From Hoeflea_A sp039025395 (GTDB lineage: Bacteria; Pseudomonadota; Alphaproteobacteria; Rhizobiales; Rhizobiaceae), in NCBI GenBank assembly GCA_039025395.1, contig JBCCOK010000013.1:1-64000 (forward strand): a stretch of DNA of 64,000 nt, written 5' to 3'. A model generated the notes under the pieces. It saw only the letters and a program-made list of their open reading frames with translations. It made no database searches and was not told where the DNA came from. The stretch's first letter is position 1; each line of letters starts with the position of its first letter. Shown here one piece after another: positions 17,801-26,113 of the stretch. The position numbers and the translations under genes were made by a program.

Positions 17801-18738
17801 TGCCGGCCCTTTTCTTTCTGCAAAGCCGTGTAAATTCCCAAAAGCCCACCGCTCGGGCCGGTTTCGCCTATGACAATCAGTGGTGCGTTGCGGGCTGCAA
17901 GCGTTTTTGCGCGCACGGCCGCATCAAGCGCGTCGATCAGATCTTTGGCATTGGACAGGCCCCCGCCGACCGGCACAATTTCCGCCCCGGTGATGTTGAC
18001 CGTCAATGCCAGCGCGTCGCTGACGATTGAAACATAGGTCTCAACGGTGCCCGAGCATGCCGGATCGCCGTCGCGCCAGCCGCTGACGATTTGGTGGCTG
18101 TCGGCGGAAGGGTTTCGGGCGGCCGCATGGAGCGCCTCCAGACCGCGCGCTCCGCCGACCGTATCGATACATCCGGCCTGACCGCATGCGCAGGCAAAGC
18201 GCGGCACGTAACCGGATGAGCTGAAGTCCTGGTCCTGGACAAAGGGGCCGTGACCCCACTCGCCAGCCGCCTGACCGAACCCGCGAATAAGCTCGCCGCG
18301 ATAGATCTGAGCGCCGCCGACGCCTGTCCCGAGAATAATGGCAAAGACATTGTCGAAGCCGCGCCCTGCACCGAGATGCGCTTCGGCGATAGCAAAACAG
18401 TCGGCGTCGTTTTCCACCAAGATGCTTTTTCGTAGGGGCCCGCCGGTGGCGGTCGCAAGTGCTGAATGCAGGTCGGCCGCAAGATCGGCCTCGGCGAGGT
18501 AGGGCAGTTGCGCGGCGCGGATTGCTCCTGTTGCAATATCGACGGTGCCGGCAATCGATAGACCCAACGCATCCTCGGCGCTGATGCCGGCCGATATTAG
18601 CGATTCGGTAACCGACAAGACAAAGGCGTCATAACTCATCGGTGTCGAAACCGTTTTGACCTGCGAAAATGTGTCGGCGGTACCGATCCCCAGCTTTATC
18701 AGCGATCCGCCGATATCAAGACAGAAATATTTGGTCAT
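17797..18738 (-). CDS. ROK-family sugar kinase
   Basis: Cytoplasmic hexose or amino-sugar kinase. N-terminal CLDIGGSLIKLGI is the phosphate-1 ATP motif; LVENDADCFAIAEAHLG and ILGTGVGGAQI are the ROK core with the catalytic Asp in ENDAD; EWGHGPF followed by CACGQAGCID carries the ROK zinc-binding His and cysteines. The order and spacing match N-acetylglucosamine/N-acetylmannosamine or glucose kinases; exact substrate unknown. The ATG at 18738 is preceded by no other good candidate. It forms a two-gene operon with cutC through a 4-bp ATGA overlap. Confidence 0.88.
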   Translation of the reverse strand: MTKYFCLDIGGSLIKLGIGTADTFSQVKTVSTPMSYDAFVLSVTESLISAGISAEDALGLSIAGTVDIATGAIRAAQLPYLAEADLAADLHSALATATGGPLRKSILVENDADCFAIAEAHLGAGRGFDNVFAIILGTGVGGAQIYRGELIRGFGQAAGEWGHGPFVQDQDFSSSGYVPRFACACGQAGCIDTVGGARGLEALHAAARNPSADSHQIVSGWRDGDPACSGTVETYVSIVSDALALTVNITGAEIVPVGGGLSNAKDLIDALDAAVRAKTLAARNAPLIVIGETGPSGGLLGIYTALQKEKGRQ

Positions 18739-18850
18739 TTCGGTAATCTGTATATCGCTTCCACTATGATCGGTGAAAGACCGAAGCCTGATAGTGCCAA
18801 GTCCGTTGTCGTTGCCGCGCTGTAAAAGTCAGGCGACACCATCGATCCGT

Positions 18851-19675
18851 TCAAATGGCCTTCGAACCCTTTGCCGGCACACCTTCCAGAAAACTGCTAA
18901 TTGCCTGATTAACGGCTTGCGGCGCTTCGATTGTCGATGAATGCCCTGCATTCGGGATCGTTACCAGTTGCGAGCCCTGAATGGCCTGATGGATGCGCTC
19001 TGACTTTTCCGGAACCGTTGCTACATCCTCGTCGCCGACAATAATCAGAACGGGCAGGTCGATATGACCGAGTTCATGATCAACGGCGGCACGGTCGATA
19101 ACGCCCTTGGTCGCGCGGGTGATGCCGATCTTGTGGTTCGACGCAATGTGCGCGCGCCATTTGGCCTTTTCGTCGGAACGCTCGGGATCGTTGAGGAATG
19201 TGTCGCCAAACATAATGGGCATGACCCTGTCGACAACAAGGCCGAGACCGAACCAGCGCGCGATAAAGTTCAGCAGTCTGTAGCGCGACTTGTTCTCCGC
19301 TTCCTCCTCCTCCGCCGAGGTCTCCATGAGTGTAAGGGAACGCAGCAGATCCGGCCGCCTTGCGGCAAGGCGCATGCCGACAAAGCCGCCCATCGAAAGC
19401 CCGACAAAATGGCACGGTGCCGCACCAAGTCGCTCGATCAGATTGGCTGCGTCCTGATAAAGCGTCTCCATATCGTAGCCGCGTTCTGTTACGGCGCTTT
19501 GTCCCTGGCCACGGTGGTCATAGGTAATGCAGCGGTATCTGCTCTTCAGGGCGTCCACCTGCGCGGAAAACATTTCGCCGCTCATCAGCAGGCCATGTGA
19601 GAAGACGATTGCCTCGTCTTTGTCGCCATCGTCCGTGTAATGCAGGCGCGTACCGGCGATATCGACTTCGGGCAT
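18851..19675 (-). CDS. Alpha/beta-fold hydrolase
   Basis: 274-aa alpha/beta hydrolase similar to 3-oxoadipate enol-lactonase-like and haloperoxidase-like enzymes. The oxyanion segment FSHGLLMSG, the nucleophile elbow GLSMGGF (Ser), the acid in IIVGDEDVAT and the catalytic His in PNAGHSSTIE are all present. The frame stays open for 94 codons further upstream, but the ATG at 19675 is preceded by an excellent AGGAGG ribosome site seven bases away, so I chose it. Substrate is unknown. A TetR gene lies 540 bp upstream in the same orientation. Confidence 0.88.
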   Translation of the reverse strand: MPEVDIAGTRLHYTDDGDKDEAIVFSHGLLMSGEMFSAQVDALKSRYRCITYDHRGQGQSAVTERGYDMETLYQDAANLIERLGAAPCHFVGLSMGGFVGMRLAARRPDLLRSLTLMETSAEEEEAENKSRYRLLNFIARWFGLGLVVDRVMPIMFGDTFLNDPERSDEKAKWRAHIASNHKIGITRATKGVIDRAAVDHELGHIDLPVLIIVGDEDVATVPEKSERIHQAIQGSQLVTIPNAGHSSTIEAPQAVNQAISSFLEGVPAKGSKAI

Positions 19676-20215
19676 GATAATCCTCCTGGTTGAACCTAGC
19701 ACATTGTCCCGGGCAATTGACCGACCGCTGTTATAGGTTTCCTTTCGGCTTTGCGAACATTCGGTAGGCAAGCAATGGTTGGAAACACGAAGAAAAAACA
19801 TATAGATAGCCGAATAAAGAAACGTTTGGTATAAAAATAAGCCGGCAAATAGCCTCAACCAGATGCTCTTCTTGAAGTGGTTGGCATTGCAAGCTGCGCC
19901 GGAGCAAGACGCCTTTGCGAGAGCGATCACAACCGGTGCGTGATAGCGCATCGTCATTTGTACATCGCCTCAAAATCTCGCATTTGATCTCGCGAGAGCG
20001 GCAAGGTTTGGGCGCAATCGTGCCCGGCAGCCACCTGATAGCCCGGTTGAACAAGGGCGTTATCCCTTCAAACAGACTTTTATTCTGAAACCGGCCGAAC
20101 AGGTCATGTAAGTCGGCGGATTGACGGTGATGCATATGGCGCTTCAATCGAACCGCGGCGAGGCACTCGTCGTACGGGGACGGCTTTACTTTCACTGCGC
20201 CGGGCGGTTCAAATC
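19676..20215. other. Long intergenic region
   Basis: 540 bp between the TetR and hydrolase genes, both on the minus strand. Overlapping open frames exist, one with a hydrophobic patch (19775-19880), but they lack recognisable motifs and ribosome sites and look like chance or decayed coding. It must carry the promoter of the hydrolase gene. Confidence 0.4.
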
Positions 20216-20869
20216 TCAGCGCAATTCCCAGAGCGGGTCTTCCACATATTCCTCTTCCTCCGGATCATTGTCTTCGAGGACCGGCAGGACCGACATCGCT
20301 GTGTCAACAAAACGGTAGAGGCTTGCCCAGGGCGCACCGGCCCGCGCCATCACGGCCAGCGCCAGCGCCTGCCCGGAATAAAATTCGGCTAGCGATTTGA
20401 CGTCAGTGTCTTCGTGCAATTCGCCATTCTTCCGGGCCGACTGGAAGCGGATTGAAAGCGCTTTTTGCCGCTGCTCGTCCACATAACGTCCGAGCGCTTC
20501 GAGCGATTGCGGCATCCCCGCGCATTCGACCAGATTGTTTGCAACAAAACAGCCCTTCGGCCCCATTGTTTCCGTCGCCGCGGCGACAACACCGTCGAGA
20601 AAGCGGCGCACGACGACTTCGAGCGGGTCGTCGGATCGAACCAGGTCTTCAAGCATCGGACCGGCATAGGAACTACAATAACGCTCCATCGCTTTGGCGT
20701 AGATGGCTTCCTTGTCGCCGAAATTTGAATAGAGCCCTGGCTTGGCCATTCCTGTCATCGATGACAGGTCGTTCATCGATGTGCCTTCGAAGCCCCGTTC
20801 CCAGAACGCTTTCATGGCCGTTTCGAGAACAGCATCGGGGTCCGTTTTTCTGGGCCTTCCGCGGGGCAT
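20216..20869 (-). CDS. TetR-family transcriptional regulator
   Basis: One-component regulator with an N-terminal TetR DNA-binding domain: PRGRPRKTDPDAVLETAMKAF, then GFEGTSMNDLSSMTGMAKPGLYSNFGDKEA, which is the helix-turn-helix. The C-terminal part, with ETMGPKGCFVANNL, resembles the ComR/YxaF-like ligand domains. An acidic tail (DPEEEEY) ends the protein. I prefer the ATG at 20869, five codons after the first ATG (20884), because GAGGCGG lies just before it and MPRGRPRK is a common start. Two palindromes directly upstream share ACTGGT/ACCAG-type half-sites and probably form its autoregulatory operator. Ligand unknown. Confidence 0.88.
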   Translation of the reverse strand: MPRGRPRKTDPDAVLETAMKAFWERGFEGTSMNDLSSMTGMAKPGLYSNFGDKEAIYAKAMERYCSSYAGPMLEDLVRSDDPLEVVVRRFLDGVVAAATETMGPKGCFVANNLVECAGMPQSLEALGRYVDEQRQKALSIRFQSARKNGELHEDTDVKSLAEFYSGQALALAVMARAGAPWASLYRFVDTAMSVLPVLEDNDPEEEEYVEDPLWELR

Positions 20870-20893
20870 GGTCCGCCTCATCATTACGCACGG

Positions 20894-20909
20894 GATACCA
20901 GCTGGTATC
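20894..20909. promoter_or_regulatory. Perfect 16-bp palindrome, likely TetR operator 1
   Basis: GATACCAGCTGGTATC is perfectly self-complementary and lies 10-25 bp upstream of the TetR reading frame, where it would block its promoter or translation start region. Confidence 0.6.
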
Positions 20910-20952
20910 TTAATTTACAGATGCAAAAGATCAAGTGCAAATTTAATTACCG

Positions 20953-20969
20953 ACTGGTACTAAACCAGT
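20953..20969. promoter_or_regulatory. Interrupted palindrome, likely TetR operator 2
   Basis: ACTGGT-ACTAA-ACCAGT, 6-bp arms with a 5-bp centre. The arms resemble those of the palindrome at 20894, supporting recognition by the same repressor, probably the adjacent TetR. Confidence 0.5.
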
Positions 20970-20992
20970 AATTTCAATATTCACAAAATTGG

Positions 20993-21007
20993 TTAACAAT
21001 GGATTAA
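20993..21007. promoter_or_regulatory. CtrA-like box
   Basis: TTAACAATGGATTAA fits the alphaproteobacterial CtrA consensus TTAA-N7-TTAA exactly in both halves and spacing. It lies about 125 bp upstream of the TetR gene start. The target gene is uncertain. Confidence 0.4.
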
Positions 21008-21196
21008 CATGAAGAAACGGTTTGTATTCTTGCTGTTCACTCATGTAAAGGCGGCAGGCTCCGAAGGTCGTGTCGGATCAATGCAACCCTCTGAACGTAG
21101 AAACTGATGCCATGCGGCGCATCTGCACCGTTAAACGCGACCGGGAACGCCACAGATGCTTCGCAAATGAAATTCAAAGCCATTTTGAGATCTTTA

Positions 21197-21949
21197 TTAT
21201 TGTGGTTCAACGAGCTTTGCATCCGGGCCAAAGCGGGCTTCAAGCCAGTCGATCGCGAACGGCAAAAAATCGTCGGACGCGAACAGTTCCGCCGTGCAAT
21301 TGCCGACTGGACCTTTAATGACAGGCTCCCGGGAAAGGAAGTCGACCAGGATCTGCCCGAAATAGTCACCTTCCGGCCAGTCGACGATCCCGTCGGTATC
21401 ATCAAGGCTCTCTATCCATTGTTCACCGCCGTCAGCGCGCACATAGCGCCGCCGCACCAAACGTTTTTCGGGAATATCAGCGAGATATTCGGCACGATGT
21501 GTGACGGTAACCGTGTCAATGTCGGCACCCAACCGGAGGACCCAGCCATTGGCGTCGACGAAACGCGCCAGCGGGGAGCCATTGCCATAGTAATGGTGCA
21601 GTGGAATAGGCTCCAAGATGGCCGCAGCCTCTGGCCCGGCAGCCTCGAAGCGTGCCGCCGCATGATCATTGACCAGCGTTCCAGGCCGCTGCCGGAAGAC
21701 CTCGACCAATGCGCCCAACGACCTGTCTGCCGGTGTCGTCAGGAAATCGATGGGACCGCTATCATCGGCACCCATCGGCATGACAAGGGTGCCGTTCGGT
21801 CCGAGCCTCTCCATCAGCGCATCAATGAGACCAGACGCCCCGCCCTCGACCGCACCGATGCGGCGCAGGCTTGCATGCACCATGAGGAGACTGCACTTGT
21901 GGAGGCCCAGCGCTTCGAGTTGATGAAGCAGTTCAGTCTTGGTCAACAT
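21197..21949 (-). CDS. Aminoglycoside N(3)-acetyltransferase family protein
   Basis: AAC(3)-family enzyme that would transfer acetyl from acetyl-CoA to an amine; most chromosomal members have unknown natural substrates. It begins TKTELLHQLEALGL and has SLLMVHASLRRIGAVEGG, GTLVMPMGADD, the DHAAARFEAAGPEA block and RLGADIDTVTVTHRAEY with the catalytic His region. Length of 250 aa is normal. The frame starts at 21997, but the ATG at 21949 gives the family-like N-terminus. It overlaps the 3' end of the LysR gene by 17 bp, so the two are probably co-transcribed. Drug resistance should not be assumed. Confidence 0.82.
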   Translation of the reverse strand: MLTKTELLHQLEALGLHKCSLLMVHASLRRIGAVEGGASGLIDALMERLGPNGTLVMPMGADDSGPIDFLTTPADRSLGALVEVFRQRPGTLVNDHAAARFEAAGPEAAAILEPIPLHHYYGNGSPLARFVDANGWVLRLGADIDTVTVTHRAEYLADIPEKRLVRRRYVRADGGEQWIESLDDTDGIVDWPEGDYFGQILVDFLSREPVIKGPVGNCTAELFASDDFLPFAIDWLEARFGPDAKLVEPQ

Positions 21950-22865
21950 CCGCGGCAATCTTCGGCTTTGCCTGTGTTTTGAGCCAGGCAAGGACACGTT
22001 CGGCCTTCGGCGTCAAGGCCTGGTTGTCTGGCCAGATCACGTAATGGCCCTGACCGACATCGTAAGCTTCGGTTCCAAGCCGCAACAGCAGACCCTGATC
22101 AATAAGCGTTTCGACGATATGATCCCACCCGCAGGCAATTCCCTCACCGGCAATGGCCGCCTGGATAACAAGCGCGTAGTCGTTGAAACGCAAACCGCCG
22201 ACGCCATCGACATAGTCGATTTCCTGCGCTCGAAACCAGTCGCGCCAGCCGGCCCGTGGCCGGTACGGCTCTTCAAGGTGGATAAGCGCGTGGTCACGTA
22301 TATCGGCGTTGCAACCGGGGCGCCCGGCCCTGTCGAGATAGGCCGGACTGCAGACCGGATAGATGCGTTCCGGTCCAAGCCAGAGCGTATTGAAACCCGG
22401 CCATGTTCCGGAGCCCAGGCGCACCGCAAAGGAGTTGGGCTCGTTGACGATATTGATGTCCTTGTCCGTTGTCTGCAGCCGGATCTCGATATCCCTGTTG
22501 TTGCCCCGAAAGGTCGCGAGCCGCGGCAGCATCCAGTAATGCGCAAAGGCCGTTGAGCACGATATCGACACATGTTGACCCGGTTCGCGTCGCGCAATTG
22601 CTTCGGCTGAATTCAGGATGTGCATTAAACCAAATGATACGTCAGCATAGAAGCGTTCGCCTGCCTCGGTCAGGCGGATAGCCCGGTGGCGGCGTTCGAA
22701 TAATACCGTGCCAAGCGCCTGTTCAACTTTCTTGACCGATTGGCTGATAGCCGGTTGAGAGACATTCAACTCCTCTGCAGCTGCCGTGAAGGAGCAATGT
22801 CTGGCCGCCGCTTCAAAGGCGAAAAGGGCAGTCGGAGATTGGATGCGTCGGTGCAGTCTTCTCAT
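21933..22865 (-). CDS. LysR-family transcriptional regulator (GcvA-like)
   Basis: 310-aa LysR regulator. The N-terminal helix-turn-helix reads ALFAFEAAARHCSFTAAAEELN then VSQPAISQSVKKVEQALG, and the start PTALFAFEAAARH is typical of the GcvA/AmpR subgroup. The C-terminal effector domain follows from about residue 90. The gene is divergent from the MttB-type methyltransferase with a 94-bp intergenic region, the classic LysR arrangement, so it likely controls that gene and itself. Its effector may be the methylated amine used by the methyltransferase. The 3' end overlaps the acetyltransferase start. Confidence 0.9.
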   Translation of the reverse strand: MRRLHRRIQSPTALFAFEAAARHCSFTAAAEELNVSQPAISQSVKKVEQALGTVLFERRHRAIRLTEAGERFYADVSFGLMHILNSAEAIARREPGQHVSISCSTAFAHYWMLPRLATFRGNNRDIEIRLQTTDKDINIVNEPNSFAVRLGSGTWPGFNTLWLGPERIYPVCSPAYLDRAGRPGCNADIRDHALIHLEEPYRPRAGWRDWFRAQEIDYVDGVGGLRFNDYALVIQAAIAGEGIACGWDHIVETLIDQGLLLRLGTEAYDVGQGHYVIWPDNQALTPKAERVLAWLKTQAKPKIAADVDQD

Positions 22866-22884
22866 AATTTGAGTTTATGCAATA

Positions 22885-22897
22885 GAAAACAATTTTC
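22885..22897. promoter_or_regulatory. Candidate LysR binding site
   Basis: GAAAA-CAA-TTTTC, a short A+T-rich dyad between the divergent LysR and methyltransferase genes. Location and symmetry fit a LysR T-N11-A-type site, but the arms are only 5 bp. Confidence 0.35.
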
Positions 22898-22959
22898 AAT
22901 CGTCACAACGCCCGATTTCCATCGTATCCTTGGTTTTGGAAACGGAGCGGAGGCAGAGG

Positions 22960-24477
22960 GTGCAAAGACGCAGCGCATCAAGGCGGTCCCGGCGCACTGA
23001 GCGCGTGCAGCCCGTTGCGCCCGCCTACATCACCCGCGAAATACCGTTTTTTGAATTCATGCATGAAGAGGGGCTTGTCCGCATCGAACAACAGGCCGAC
23101 CGGCTGTTGGAGGACGTCGGCATTGAGTTCCGCGAAGACCCGAATGCACTGGACATCTGGAAAGCGGCAGGAGCGGATGTAAGCGGCACGCGGGTACGCT
23201 TGCCGCGCGGCATGGCCCGTGCCCTTCTTAAAACCGCACCGTCGAAATTCACACAACACGCCCGCAATCCTCAGCGCAGCGTTGAAATCGGCGAACGCAG
23301 CACCGTATTCGCGCCGATCTACGGCCCGCCCTTTGTCCGCTGCCTTGAAAAGGGCCGCCGCTATGGCTCGATCCAGGATTTCGAGAAACTTTCGAAGCTC
23401 GCCGCGATGCTGCCTGCACTGCATCATATGGGACTGGTCATCTGCGAGCCCTGCGATGTGCCGGTGAACAAGCGCCACCTCGACATGCTCTATGTGCACA
23501 TCAAAAACTCCGACAAGCCGTTTCTTGGCGCCATCACCGAGAAAGCCCGGGCAGAGGATTCGGTCGCCTTGGCGCGGATTCTGTTCGGCGAGGATTTCGT
23601 CCGCGACAATTGCGTGATCATGGGAAACGTCAACACCAACTCGCCGCTGCACGTCGATCGTGTCGTGACGGAAGCGATTTCCGTCTATTGCGGTGCCGGG
23701 CAGGGGATTGTCGTCGCCCCGTTTATTCTGGGCGGTGCCATGGGGCCGGTGACGACCGCCGCTTCCATCGCCCAGGCACTCGCCGAGGCAATGGCCTGCG
23801 GCGCCTACAGCCAGTTGATCAGGCCGGGCGCTCCATTCGTTCTTGGCAATTTCCTTTCTTCCATGAGCCTCAAGAGCGGGGCACCCACTTTCGGCATGCC
23901 GGAACCGGTTGCTTCCAACTACATTATCGGCCAGCTGGCGCGCCGTCTCGGCGTTCCGCTGCGCTGCGGCGGATCGCTCACCGCATCCAAGCTTGCCGAT
24001 GCGCAGGCATCGGCCGAAAGTGCTGATTCCATGCACTCAACTGCGCTGGGTGGCGCGAACTTTGTCCTTCATTCGGCCGGCTGGCTCGAGGGCGGCCTCG
24101 TCACCGGCTTCGAAAAGCTGGTCATCGATGCCGACCGTCTCGGCGCATATCAGAAACTGCTCGGCGGCATCGAGGTCGACGACAATGCGGTTGGTTCGAT
24201 TGCCTATGACGACGTGGAACCGGCCGGTCATTTCCTGGGCTCCGCCCACACCATGCAGAATTATGAAACAGCCTATTATGACGCTGTGCTGTCGGATTCC
24301 GAGAGTTTCGAGCAGTGGAGCGAGCATGGCGGCAAGGATACGGCGCAGCGGGCCTTTGAAAGATGGAACAGGATGCTTGAAGAACACCAGCCGCCGCCGC
24401 TCGACGAGGCAGTAGACGAGGCGCTGCGCGACTTCATAAAGGCCAAGAAGGACAGCATGCCGGACGCCTGGTATTGA
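22960..24477 (+). CDS. Trimethylamine methyltransferase (MttB) family protein, non-pyrrolysine
   Basis: Corrinoid-dependent methyltransferase superfamily protein of 505 aa that would move a methyl group from a quaternary or tertiary amine to a corrinoid protein. Recognisable blocks are FMHEEGLVRIEQQADRLLEDVG, ILGGAMGPVTTAAS, FGMPEPVAS and HSAGWLEGGL. There is no in-frame stop, so no pyrrolysine; such members include glycine betaine methyltransferases. A GTG at 22960 with GGAGG seven bases upstream is the best start; an upstream TTG (22930) lacks a ribosome site. No corrinoid protein or methylcorrinoid:THF transferase is in the window, so partners must lie elsewhere. Likely controlled by the divergent LysR. 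Confidence 0.85.
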   Translation: MQRRSASRRSRRTERVQPVAPAYITREIPFFEFMHEEGLVRIEQQADRLLEDVGIEFREDPNALDIWKAAGADVSGTRVRLPRGMARALLKTAPSKFTQHARNPQRSVEIGERSTVFAPIYGPPFVRCLEKGRRYGSIQDFEKLSKLAAMLPALHHMGLVICEPCDVPVNKRHLDMLYVHIKNSDKPFLGAITEKARAEDSVALARILFGEDFVRDNCVIMGNVNTNSPLHVDRVVTEAISVYCGAGQGIVVAPFILGGAMGPVTTAASIAQALAEAMACGAYSQLIRPGAPFVLGNFLSSMSLKSGAPTFGMPEPVASNYIIGQLARRLGVPLRCGGSLTASKLADAQASAESADSMHSTALGGANFVLHSAGWLEGGLVTGFEKLVIDADRLGAYQKLLGGIEVDDNAVGSIAYDDVEPAGHFLGSAHTMQNYETAYYDAVLSDSESFEQWSEHGGKDTAQRAFERWNRMLEEHQPPPLDEAVDEALRDFIKAKKDSMPDAWY

Positions 24478-24500
24478 CCGCTGTCGGCGCGCCGATTTGC

Positions 24501-24524
24501 GATCCGCACAGATAGGGTGCGGTC
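24501..24524 (+). terminator. Probable rho-independent terminator after mttB-like gene
   Basis: GATCCGCAC pairs with GTGCGGTC across a 7-nt loop with one bulged T, followed by GCTTTTGCATTTT. It lies 24 bp after the methyltransferase stop. Confidence 0.5.
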
Positions 24525-24812
24525 GCTTTTGCATTTTCACATTTACACGGTCATTGGTTGACCGCACGTCGCAATTTGCAAGCTTCGTTTCGCCAACAGC
24601 GCTGATCAAGAGGCAATAGCGGAGCAAACCGATTGCGCACGCCCGACCGGACACGGCTGCGCGATCCGGTAACAAATATCCGGCGAACGGTGCCAGTGCA
24701 TTGGACGGCGCAGTTCCAAATTAAGGAGTAAAAACGGGTAGAAGGCACACGGTAATGTGTGTAACATCATGTGTAATTAGATGCTGCGCTTAATGTAAAC
24801 GGAGACCACATA
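24525..24812. other. Leader region of the peroxidase cassette
   Basis: Together with the preceding terminator this makes a 335-bp gap. It should carry the promoter of the peroxidase cassette. Near its end are two copies of ATGTGT(GT)AA (about 24752-24773) as a short direct repeat, a possible activator site. Confidence 0.4.
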
Positions 24813-25433
24813 GTGGCGAATCGTGCGCGCACGGATGAGGGGAGAGTGTTAGCAAAGTCAGTGTCGTTCGTGTTGCCCACGCCTGTCTCGCCGAGGGCAT
24901 CATGGTTCGTAAGAGGCGCACTTCGTTTCTTGAACTACTTTAGAGAAACAGACACCAAAACTGCGCGTGATCTTTCATTTCTCTCGTTCCTGCATTGGGT
25001 CGTCCTCAAAAGGGATGATTTTGATTCTGTAAACTCGGAGTCGGGCCAGAAGAACAGGCTCGAACACGACTACAACCTGTTTTTGAGCACGTTCGACGGT
25101 CCCTGGCAGCCCTATGTCGACGCGTTTTCCGACGTATTGGGGCATGCCATCGATTTTGTCTGGTCCTTCAGCATCGGTTATCCGGGTTCAAAGCCGGATT
25201 CGAAGTTCCGGAAGTACATATTTCTCAATCAACTGGATGCCCATCACCACTACACGGCCTATCCCATTGCGTCTGTCCGCGATGTGCGGCGCGCCCTGCA
25301 TCTGCAAAGCAATTTGAGTGAATTCGCTGAACAATCGAAGGATCTGGAACCGGAACAGTTTGCCCAGGAATTTCGCAGGCTGCTGATCCGCGTTCAAAAT
25401 GACCTCGGCACGATCGGCCCATTGGAAAAATGA
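24813..25433 (+). CDS. Hypothetical protein of peroxidase cassette, paralogue A
   Basis: 206 aa, soluble, no signal peptide. GTG start with GGAG eight bases upstream. A central block reads FLSFLHWVVLKRDDF (57-71), YNLFLSTFDG (87-96), YVDAFSDVL (101-109), DFVWSFSIGYPG (114-125), then AHHHYTAYPIAS (143-154). The same order of elements occurs in the next gene, so both appear to be copies of one alpha/beta domain. I recall similar uncharacterised proteins beside DyP peroxidase genes in other bacteria, but no function is assigned. The histidine cluster could bind a metal or heme. The stop overlaps the next ATG by 4 bp (ATGA). Confidence 0.7.
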   Translation: MANRARTDEGRVLAKSVSFVLPTPVSPRASWFVRGALRFLNYFRETDTKTARDLSFLSFLHWVVLKRDDFDSVNSESGQKNRLEHDYNLFLSTFDGPWQPYVDAFSDVLGHAIDFVWSFSIGYPGSKPDSKFRKYIFLNQLDAHHHYTAYPIASVRDVRRALHLQSNLSEFAEQSKDLEPEQFAQEFRRLLIRVQNDLGTIGPLEK

Positions 25434-26113
25434 TACTGTCATCAGGAAGCGGTTCCGGCAGGAACCGGTATGGCTCGAAATACGGATATACGGCTCTGTT
25501 CCCCATAAGGGACGCCGACTGTCGCGTTGCTCTGCGCAAATCGCTTCTGGACATGGACGCCCACAAATACGGATCGCCTTTTTCAGACGTGCCGCGCATC
25601 CATCTCGCCAGGTTGATTGTGTGGGATGGTTTGCCGTATCAGGGCTTGCCCTCAAAGGCAGATCGCCTCGAAGCAGGCTACCTGATCTTCATGTGCGACT
25701 TTGACGGTGAAACCGTGCGCAACCTCGCTGGAAGCCTGGTCGTCAATGCTTTCGACTTCGTTCAAGACATTTGGGGAAAGTGCAGCGGGTTTCCGGTCAC
25801 CGGCGAAGGACCATTCGACACCAACGCAGCAGCGAAACAGTTCGCCGACTATCTGAGACGCTACCAAGTCGAAACATCGCTGTTCTTCTGTGACCAACCC
25901 CATGCCACCGTCGAGGAGATCCTTTCCGGCATCAAGATGCAGATCGCCTTCGCCAAATTCGTCGAAGCGAACCAGGCCGACGATCCAGTCACGCTGCAGC
26001 AGAAATTCCGTCAGTTCTGGGAGGATTTAAAGGGTTCGCAAGACCTCCTCCCCGGCAGACTCCCCGACACTGAACCCCGCGGAACCGGCCTTGGTGAAAA
26101 AGCTCAACCTTAG
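25430..26113 (+). CDS. Hypothetical protein of peroxidase cassette, paralogue B
   Basis: 227 aa, soluble. It starts YGYTALFPIRD (18-28), then IHLARLIVWDGLPYQG (57-72), YLIFMCDFDG (84-93), DFVQDIWGKCSGFP (109-122) and VETSLFFCDQPHAT (147-160). These correspond in order to the blocks of the preceding protein; residues YxxFxxxFDG and DFVxxxW..xGxP are shared. The likely fold is a ferredoxin-like or dimeric alpha+beta barrel, like the DyP peroxidase itself, but that is inference. It is translationally coupled on both sides: ATGA overlap upstream and a 20-bp overlap with the DyP gene downstream, so it probably works with the peroxidase. Confidence 0.72.
   Translation: MILSSGSGSGRNRYGSKYGYTALFPIRDADCRVALRKSLLDMDAHKYGSPFSDVPRIHLARLIVWDGLPYQGLPSKADRLEAGYLIFMCDFDGETVRNLAGSLVVNAFDFVQDIWGKCSGFPVTGEGPFDTNAAAKQFADYLRRYQVETSLFFCDQPHATVEEILSGIKMQIAFAKFVEANQADDPVTLQQKFRQFWEDLKGSQDLLPGRLPDTEPRGTGLGEKAQP

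Larger units (their letters stand above)
20885..21196. other. Intergenic region carrying operators and a CtrA-like box
   Basis: 312 bp between the TetR gene and the 3' end of the acetyltransferase gene. It holds the two palindromes and the TTAA-N7-TTAA site listed separately. A 32-codon frame beginning ATGAAGAAACGG near 21009 on the plus strand is too short and featureless to call. Confidence 0.5.

Noticed and set aside
19731..20195. Minus-strand 154-codon frame upstream of the hydrolase, and the hydrolase frame's 94-codon extension
   Set aside because: No ribosome site and no motif; the AGGAGG at 19675 fixes the hydrolase start much further downstream.
22978..24036. 352-codon minus-strand frame inside the methyltransferase gene
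   Set aside because: Antisense to a well-supported MttB-family gene and rich in His/Arg, typical of shadow frames in G+C-rich DNA.
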